Source: Miscanthus floridulus
Taxonomy: Eukaryota > Streptophyta > Magnoliopsida > Poales > Poaceae
Assembly: GCF_019320115.1 (NCBI RefSeq)
Contig: NC_089583.1
Coordinates: 79,439,928-79,503,927, forward strand
DNA: 64,000 nucleotides
Direction: 5' to 3'
How positions within the stretch are numbered: position 1 is the first letter of the stretch; every line of letters begins with the position of its first letter. Positions 57,370 to 64,000 of the stretch are shown here, piece by piece. The position numbers and the translations under genes were made by a program. The notes below the pieces were generated by a model. That model saw only the letters and a list, made by a program, of their open reading frames with translations, was not told the DNA's origin and ran no database searches.

Positions 57370-59025
57370 GCGATGCACCACGCATGTGGTGGACGCGCTG
57401 ATGTGGCGGGGTGGACCGGGTCCATGGCCCAACTGGTGGACCGATTATAAACCCCGAAGGGGTACGCAATCCCGGCCCTCCAGAACAGATTCGACGGTGC
57501 TGGTGATCAGGGGATCCCACGGTGGCTACAGGGCACCTCCAGCGACTGCACAGTCCCGCCGACGAGGGCGCCATGGCCAGCGGCGAGCCAAGCTCGGCGG
57601 TGGACATCGGTAGGATGTTCTAGACCGTCCCAAGACAGACTAACCACATGAACGCGATCTACGGGTGCTTGCGAACTGGCTAGGGTATCGAACGGGGGCG
57701 GGCATCACGTCGGGGTGGCGTTCCACGGCGGCGCCATTGACGGCGGTTCGGAAGCTCATCGATACGATGCTCTAGCGCACTAACCAAGACAAGAAGGGGA
57801 CAAGGAGGTTCGGGAGCTCATCGCGAAGTCGAGAGAAGGGAGCGCGGTGTCCGGGGAAGCTCCGAAGGGGCGGTCATCGACGGCGGCGGCTGGAGAGAGA
57901 AGTGGTGCGGGTGAGTGGAAATCCGAGCATTCCATGGCCAAAACGGTGAATTGAGGGTACCTAGATTCACGGGGGAGCACGGTGGACCTTTGAGGCTCGT
58001 CAGCGACGTTGATTTAGCACCGGAGCAGCGGGGCTACGGTGGCGGTGGCGAGCTTCGAGCGCGGTGGGAAAAGGGAGAAGGAGGGCGTCTGGCTCGGGGC
58101 TTTATAGGCCAGGCAAGGTGCGGTAGATGGAAGGGGGAGCGGGGCGCGCGGTGATTCTGATCACTTGCCATGTGGTGCGGCGGGCCGGTAGCTTGCCGTA
58201 GGGGCAGCGCTATCGGCGGGAGCGAGAAAGGAAAGGGGCGCGGGGAAGAAGGAAAGGGAGATGGCAGCACTGTCGAGTGGGACCAGCGGGGCAGCGAGAG
58301 TGAGAAGGAACGGCGGGCGTGTGCGGGCAAAGGCTGAAGTGGAGTGGTGCGGCGGTGAAGGGCCGAGCAAACCGGGCCGTCGAGCGGTGGGTTGCGCGGT
58401 ACTGCGGGCGACTAACTGGCAGGGCCAGTGGAGTAGTGGGCCACCTAGCTGGGCTGGTGCGCGGGAGGCCGGAAGGAGGGAAAGGGGGCGCGCGCTGGGC
58501 TAGGTGACGAGCTGGGCCGGTGGAGAGGAGGAGCGGGCCGACGCGGACAAGCAGGCCAGGTCGGTTCCTGGAGTTAGGCTAAAAAGGAAGGAAGGGTGAT
58601 TTTCAAATAAAAATCCTTTTCTATTTCTAGTTTTTAATTCTAAGCCAAAGTCAAATCAAATTCGAGTATGGTTTCAAATATACTTTCCTATTCAAATAAA
58701 AATAGACAATTCTATTAGGCTTTTCAAGATAAACTGTACAACTTTTAAAAATACTTTCATTTTCTAATTTTCTTTTCTTTCTTTTCTTTTATTTCAAAGC
58801 CATTTTTAAATTTCATTTCAAGAGCATTTTAACCATTTTGACTTTTCAATTAAAACCACTCAACCAATAAAATGAAATGCAATGTCATGTATGTTCAAAC
58901 ATGTTGCTACCTTATGATGCATTTTAATGAAATTTTTTTTATTTTCCTATATTTTATGTGCACAAAAATTTATAAATAAATCATTTTAGCTCTATTTCAA
59001 AAGAGATAAATTTTAGGGTGTTACA

Positions 59026-59131
59026 ATTCTACCCCCTTAAGATGAATCTCGTCCTCGAGATTCGGAAGACGTCGACTAAGATATGGGAATACTTCATTCT
59101 TGGATTCTTCTTTGCTTTCTCGTGTAGTTCC
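59026..59131 (-). other. 3' end of the Tekay-type internal region
   Basis: On the minus strand TCTCGAGGACGAGATTCATC, then the polypurine tract TTAAGGGGGTAGAAT, then the LTR. The element is cut here by copia element 2. Confidence 0.65.
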
Positions 59132-60635
59132 TGAAAGCATCTAGGCCCCTTGTTGGGTTTCGGTGATTAATGACAATACGTGGTTACTATGACTAACGTG
59201 TGTTTTGCAGAGACAATTAAGTTAGGTCATGGTAATGGAGATCAATTAGACAATCGAGGTGGTCATGCTCCTACGATGGAAATCGTTTTGGTTTCAAAGG
59301 ATGGACGACAAGGTTAAGAATGACTAGTTCTAAGTGTCGATTGGAGTTGGAGAGACACTTAGAGTAGTTTAGGACTTTGTTTTACCTTTGGCCATACTAT
59401 TAAGGGGGGTATGGACGGGTAGCTTGATCTAGGTGAGTCTAGTGAGTTAGGTGTGGTGCACACTTGTTAAAACTAGCATTAGATAGCTCTTACATATGCC
59501 TAAGATCTTCTGGAGCAAACTTCATTCACATATGATCAAGAGTTGGAAGTGAATGGAGGGTCAAATACTGACCGGACGCTGGCTCTGGTCAGGTCGGACG
59601 CTGGCTGCAGGGTCCGGTCAGTTCATTTGATCAAGGAGATTGCGTCTGGCGTGATCGGACACTGAGTGGTCGAGTGACCAGACGCTGTGGTCTAGCGTCT
59701 GGTTGACTCCAGTAAGGTTCCAGAAGAGAATATCTGCGACTGGATGCGTTCGGTCAGTACTGACCGGACCCTGGGGGTTCAGCGTCCGGTCAAGTACAGT
59801 AAGGTTCCAGTGAGGGTTTAATACGACCGGACGTGTCCGGTTAGTGATGATCGGACGCTGCCAGCGTTCGGTCAACACTTAATCACTGGTGTGCGGATTG
59901 AACTGACCAGAACGTCCGGTCAAGTTGACTGGAGCGTCCGGTCACCCCGCAGAAGCACATAACGGTTCGTTTTTCAGCCGGTGTTATAAATAGAACCTCT
60001 ACTCGTGTGTGGGGGTACTTTTGCTCATTCCAACAGCTGAGAAACACGTTTGTGAGTGCCAAGAAGAGTAAGGTCCTAGTGAGGTGATTGTGATTTGAGA
60101 ATCCAAGAGAGTAGCCTCATTAGTGAATCAAGAGTAGCAAAGTGTGCATCCACCGTTCTCATTAGGCTTCGCGTGGTCAAGTGAGAGTTCGTGATTGTTA
60201 CTTTTGGTGATCGCCATCACCTAGACGGCTTGGTGGTGATTGGGAGCTTGGTGATCACCCGGCGGAGCTTGTGGGTGATCCAACTCAAGTTGTGAGCGGT
60301 TATGGGTAATTCTCCATGACGGAGTGTCGAAGAATTAACCCATAGAGAGCACTTGATCCTTGCGTGGATCAAGGGAGAGCTACACCCTTGCACGGGTGCT
60401 CCAACGAGTACTTTGAGCATTTACTTTGATCAATTCAATACTTGTTGTTACATTCATAGAATTGCCATGCTAGAGTAAGTTTGAAACATAGGTTACAAGT
60501 CCTTTGTGCGTTAAATTAATAGAAACACTTTTCTAGGCATAAGGGGTTAATTAGGCTAACCGTAGGATTTAATTATTGCCAGAAAATTTAGAATTAGTCC
60601 AATTCACCCTTTTTTTGGGCATCTTGATCCTTTCA
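59132..60635 (+). repeat. 5' LTR of copia element 2
   Basis: 1,504 bp, TGAAAGCATCTAGGCCCC to GGCATCTTGATCCTTTCA; the reverse complement matches the LTRs of element 1. 59570-59945 has a dense cluster of ACCGGACGC / GTCCGGTCA motifs, some as near-palindromic pairs, as reported for Sirevirus LTRs. Confidence 0.9.
59985..59992 (+). promoter_or_regulatory. TATA box of copia element 2
   Basis: TATAAATA about 40 bp after the last CCGGTC motif of the LTR. The leader after it runs to 60635. Confidence 0.65.
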
Positions 60636-60637
60636 AT

Positions 60638-60650
60638 TGGTATCAGAGCC
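60638..60650 (+). other. Primer binding site of copia element 2
   Basis: TGGTATCAGAGCC, two bases after the LTR: an exact initiator-Met tRNA primer site as used by plant copia elements. Confidence 0.92.
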
Positions 60651-60687
60651 TCGTGCTCATGTTTTTAAGCTTAATTGCTTAGAGCAA

Positions 60688-62990
60688 GATATCTCATGGG
60701 GATGGACATCTTCCTATTTTTGAGGGAGATGACTTTCCATATTGGAAAATCCGCATGGAGGCGTACTTAGAAGCTCTAGACGTTGGTATACTTAGAGCTA
60801 CCTCACAAGGCTTTCCAAAACCTTAGGATGCTACACACTTACAAGGTGATGAGGTTAATTATGAAAAGTGGAATGCAAAGTCTCGAAACGCTATCTTTAG
60901 AGGCCTTTGCAAAGATGTGTTCAACCGCGTAAGGAACTATAAAGACGCCCATGCACTATGGTCAGATGTTTGTGCGCTCCATGAGGGAACCAAGAGTGAG
61001 CGTGAGGAACGCTATCATTTTGTAATTAAAAAGCTAAATTTATTTGAGATGCTTCCCAAAGAATGTGCTAATGAGATGTATTCACGTTTGAATGTTCTTG
61101 TAGAGGAAGTCAATGGTCTTGGACTTACTCAAATGTCACTATCCGACGTTGTAAGAAAGATCTTGAGTGTCCTCCCCACTGACAAATATGGGCATATTGT
61201 GACCGTGCTACATCAAGGTGATCTTTTCGCCGCTACACCGATACAAATCTTGAAAAAGATCAATGCTCATGAAATGTACATGCACATCACGCCACAAGAT
61301 GGCCCATCCTCTACCAAGAAAAAAGACAAAGACTTAGCATTCAAAGCTAGCCAAGAGAAGGGCAAGGCAAGACTTGAGTATGAAAGCTCAAGTGAAGATG
61401 AAGTTGATGATGAAAGCCTTGCTCTCATGGTGAAGAAGACCGCCAAGATGCTAAAGAAGCTCAACAAGAGTGGCATCAAGTTCGATGGCAAGAAGAAGTT
61501 CTTCACAAGCTCAAGAAGAAAGCCAATCTCCGAGATGGATTGCTATAATTATGACGAACTTAGCCATCTAGCTCATCAATACATAAAGCCTAAGAAAGAC
61601 AAGTTCAAGAATAAGAACAAGGGCAAAAAAGATGACTCAAGCAATGAAGATGAAGATGAGAAGAAAAAAAACAAGTCATACAAGAAAAGAGATGGCAAGG
61701 ACTTTCACAAGAAGAAGAAGAGTGGAAAGGCTTACATCGTCGGTGATTGGCTCACGGACATTGATTCATCTAGTGGATCATCCGATGATGAAAGTGATAA
61801 TAAGAAGGTGGCCGCCATTGCTATTGACTTATCATCTTCACCGTCACCATCACTATCATCCTCTACACACCTATGCCTTATGGTCAAGGGTGAACGCAAG
61901 GTATCAAATGATGATGATAGTAATGATGATGAACATGCTAGTGATGATGATAGTGATAGTGATAGTGATGATGAATCATCATCCTATGACGATCTTGTTA
62001 AAATATTAAAACAATACACTAAGATCATTAGAAAGGGTAGAGCTAAAAATGAAAAGCTAGATGCTAAAAATGATTTACTTTTAGCAAAATGCGATATATT
62101 GGAAAAGGCTAATGTTGAGCTTAAAGAAATAAATGATGCTATATCATCCAAACTCAAGGAGCTCAAATCTTCTAAGAAAGAGCTTAAAGATAAACATGAT
62201 AAACTTGAGTGGGTGCACAATGAGCTCATCACTAGCCACAACAAGCTAAAAGATGAATATACAACTCTAAAGATCAATTATGATACTCTTGTTATTGCTC
62301 AAGAATTTTTACCAAATGAGCCACATGATGCTACCAACCATGTTGTTAAGATTGATATAGCTACATCATGTGATGATTTAATTGATGAGAGCATTGAGCA
62401 AGGATCTAGTGGCAAAGGCAAGAAAGTGATTGAGTGCAATGACTATGATGAATATGTCAAGCTCAAGAATGTAAATAAAAAGCTAATGAAAGATCTTGAA
62501 GAGATAAAAAGCCACAACACCATTGTGCTAGAAACTCTTGATCATGATGAAGAGTTGATCCTTGAGAATGAGAAGCTCAAAGAAGAGAACAAGAAGCTCA
62601 AGGAAGAGAAGAACAATGATGTTCTCAAGGAAGAGAACAAGAAGCTCAAGATGGAGAAAGAGCATCTCAAGATGGGATTGAGTAAGTTTGCAAGAGGCAA
62701 GCATCTCTGAAGTGAGCTACTCATGAACACCGTCATGAAGATGGATAGAAGTGGCATTGGATATGTGGCGAGTGTAGAGAAGAAGAAGGCTTAAGTTCAA
62801 CAATAATCAAAGCCAAAGCCAAAGCCAAAGAGATGTTTTGAGTATGAACAAGAAGGCCACTTTGCTCATGAGTGCCAAACTCCATCGTCACAACCCTTGC
62901 CCAAGCATGCTAGACCATTTGCCTTCAATGCTCACTACATGCTTAGAAAGGATTCTAGTGGAAAGATAAAAGTCATGTTTTTAGGACTCC
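60688..62990 (+). pseudogene. Copia element 2 gag
   Basis: The expected start codon is ATA (about 60688-60690), so the ATG present in element 1 is lost. SHGDGHLPIFEGDDFPYW follows, then a TAG near 60826. The main open part, 60917-62710 (597 codons), has PSDVVRK-type gag core (SLSDVVRKILSVLPTDKYGH), then DCYNYDELSHLAHQY (first knuckle with two Cys changed to Tyr), Lys/Asp/Ser tracts, and a long coiled coil (about 62000-62690) with repeated EENKKLK. TGA at 62708 and two TAA stops precede the second knuckle RCFEYEQEGHFAHECQT, where one Cys is Tyr. Confidence 0.85.
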
Positions 62991-63091
62991 TAACAAGAAT
63001 AGGCCTAAGAAGATTTGGGTGGCTAAGTCACTTGTTGAGAAGGTGAAGGGCCTCAACAAGTTTGGGTTCCTAAAGCTTGAATCTCTTATGT

Positions 63092-64000
63092 GTAGGTGAA
63101 CTACAAGACCGATGAAAGTCATTGGGTCATTGATAGTGGTTGCACTCAACATATGACCGGTGATCCTCGTATGTTCACCTCACTAGATGAAGAGGTAGAT
63201 GGACAAGAGAAAATAACATTTGAAGATAACTCAAAGGGCAAGGTTAAAGAATTGGGCAAAGTGGCAATATTAAATGATCATTCCATCTCCAATGTGCTAT
63301 ATGTTGCTTCATTGAGCTTCAACTTGCTATCCATTGGACAATTGTGTGATCTTGTCTTCCAATGGTTGTTCACCGAGAAGGAGGTTGTTGTATCCAAGGT
63401 AGATGATAATCAAGTGATATTCAATGGATTTAGATATAACAACTTATATCTAGTGGACTTTACCTCCGAAGATGCAAATTTGAAGACTTGCCTATTCACC
63501 AAAACAACACTTGGGTGGCTATGGCATAGAAGACCTGCTCATGTTGGGATGAGCTCATTCAAGAAGCTTATGAAGAATGATTTGGTGAGAGGGTTAAAGG
63601 ATATGAAGTTTGAAAAGGACAAGCTTTGTAGTGCATGTCAAGCCGGCAAGCAAGATGCAAATACTCATCCAATCAAAGCCTTCATATCAACCACAAGAGT
63701 GCTAGAACTCTTTCACATAGATTTATTTGGACCAACAACATACAAGAGTTTAGGAGGAAATCTTTATTGTCTTGTGATTATTGATGACTATTCAAGGTAT
63801 ACATGGGTATTCTTTCTTTATGACAAATCCGAAGTTGCATCTTACTTCATGAAGTTTACCAAGAGAGCTCAAAATGAATTTAAAGTAAAGCTCAAAAAGA
63901 TTAGAAGTGACAATAGAAAAGAATTTGACAACACAAACATAGAAGCCTATTGTGATGAAGTTGAAATCAAACATGAGGTCTCCGCAACATACACTCCCCA
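63092..64000 (+). pseudogene. Copia element 2 protease and integrase (incomplete)
   Basis: In-frame WVIDSGCTQHMTGDPRMFTS near 63127-63185 keeps the protease DSG triplet lost in element 1. Integrase follows: zinc finger HRRPAHVGMSSFKKL...KLCSACQ, core Asp in LFHIDLFGP, then KKIRSDNRKEFDN and an open frame to the last base. No stop was seen in this part of pol. The catalytic Glu lies past the window end. Confidence 0.85.

Larger units (their letters stand above)
49490..59025 (-). mobile_element. Tekay/Del-type gypsy 3' LTR, split by two insertions
   Basis: On the minus strand it begins TGTAACACCCTAAAATT at 59025 and ends CCAGGTGCTACA at 49490. Removing the nested elements (51095-52143, 52798-57369) leaves about 3.9 kb, in the range of Tekay LTRs. 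The sequence just before it on the minus strand carries the conserved ATCTCGAGGACGAGATTC end of pol and a polypurine tract. The insertion point in gag of element D leaves AAGAG as a possible target site copy (49485-49489). Apart from the nested units it is non-coding; 57370-58560 is GC-rich and 58600-59020 AT-rich. Confidence 0.7.
59132..64000 (+). mobile_element. Sirevirus-like copia element 2 (runs off the window)
   Basis: 5' LTR, primer binding site, gag, protease and integrase of the same family as element 1, now on the plus strand. RT, RNase H and the 3' LTR lie beyond 64000. Start codon loss and stops in gag show that it is inactive. The 5 bases before it are GTTCC. Confidence 0.88.

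Noticed and set aside
52793..57374. 5-bp target duplication of the mini PMD element
   Set aside because: GTTGT and GCGAT do not match; possible recombination or mutation, so none is claimed.
57275..58507. Several GC-rich frames on both strands
   Set aside because: They lie in the non-coding GC-rich part of the Tekay-type LTR and overlap each other; no domain.

Overview
This is plant nuclear DNA from a grass, most likely an Andropogoneae species of the sugarcane/sorghum/Miscanthus type. The evidence is the transposon families (Sirevirus-type Ty1/copia, Tat- and Tekay-type Ty3/gypsy, CACTA, hAT, Stowaway, an Au-like SINE). I found no certain host protein-coding gene and no rRNA, tRNA or CRISPR array. 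The window is nested mobile DNA, and nearly every reading frame is broken.

Region by region: 1-13718 holds a run of Tat-lineage Ty3/gypsy DNA. It contains a decayed gag-pol copy with a dual RNase H and an intron-bearing antisense gene, a gag-pol-less partner sharing its LTR, and the 3' part of a third element. 13745-14344 is a TRIM-like mini-retroelement and 14584-14829 a MITE. 15177-23528 is one complete CACTA transposon with an exact 3-bp target duplication (ATG), encoding a fused En/Spm-type protein plus a Ulp1-like cysteine protease. 23529-26440 is AT-rich DNA with MITEs and a 44-bp satellite. 26441-37585 is a full-length minus-strand Sirevirus-like copia element (target duplication TATGT). 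38410-40443 is a solo copia LTR. 40489-41560 is a Mutator-like inverted-repeat element with a SINE inside. 42278-45462 is a hAT element whose 835-codon transposase frame has only two premature stops.

47515-64000 is a nest several layers deep. A Tat LTR plus gag start (47515-49489) is broken by a Tekay-type LTR (49490-59025). That LTR contains a small inverted-repeat element carrying gene-like sequence (51095-52143) and a young mini LTR element (52798-57369). The Tekay internal region is cut after 106 bp by a second Sirevirus-like copia element (59132 to the window end).

The most interesting unit is the mini LTR element at 52798-57369. Its structural signals point to the minus strand and it has lost gag-pol. 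All it carries between 1,370-bp LTRs is an open, intron-containing plant mobile domain (PMD) gene on the opposite strand. Two other Tat elements here also keep antisense genes (one with introns), so the antisense gene looks like a recurrent module that can travel without the retroviral genes. Most stops across the window are explained by C-to-T change at CAA, CAG, CGA or TGG codons, as expected for heavily methylated, silenced DNA.
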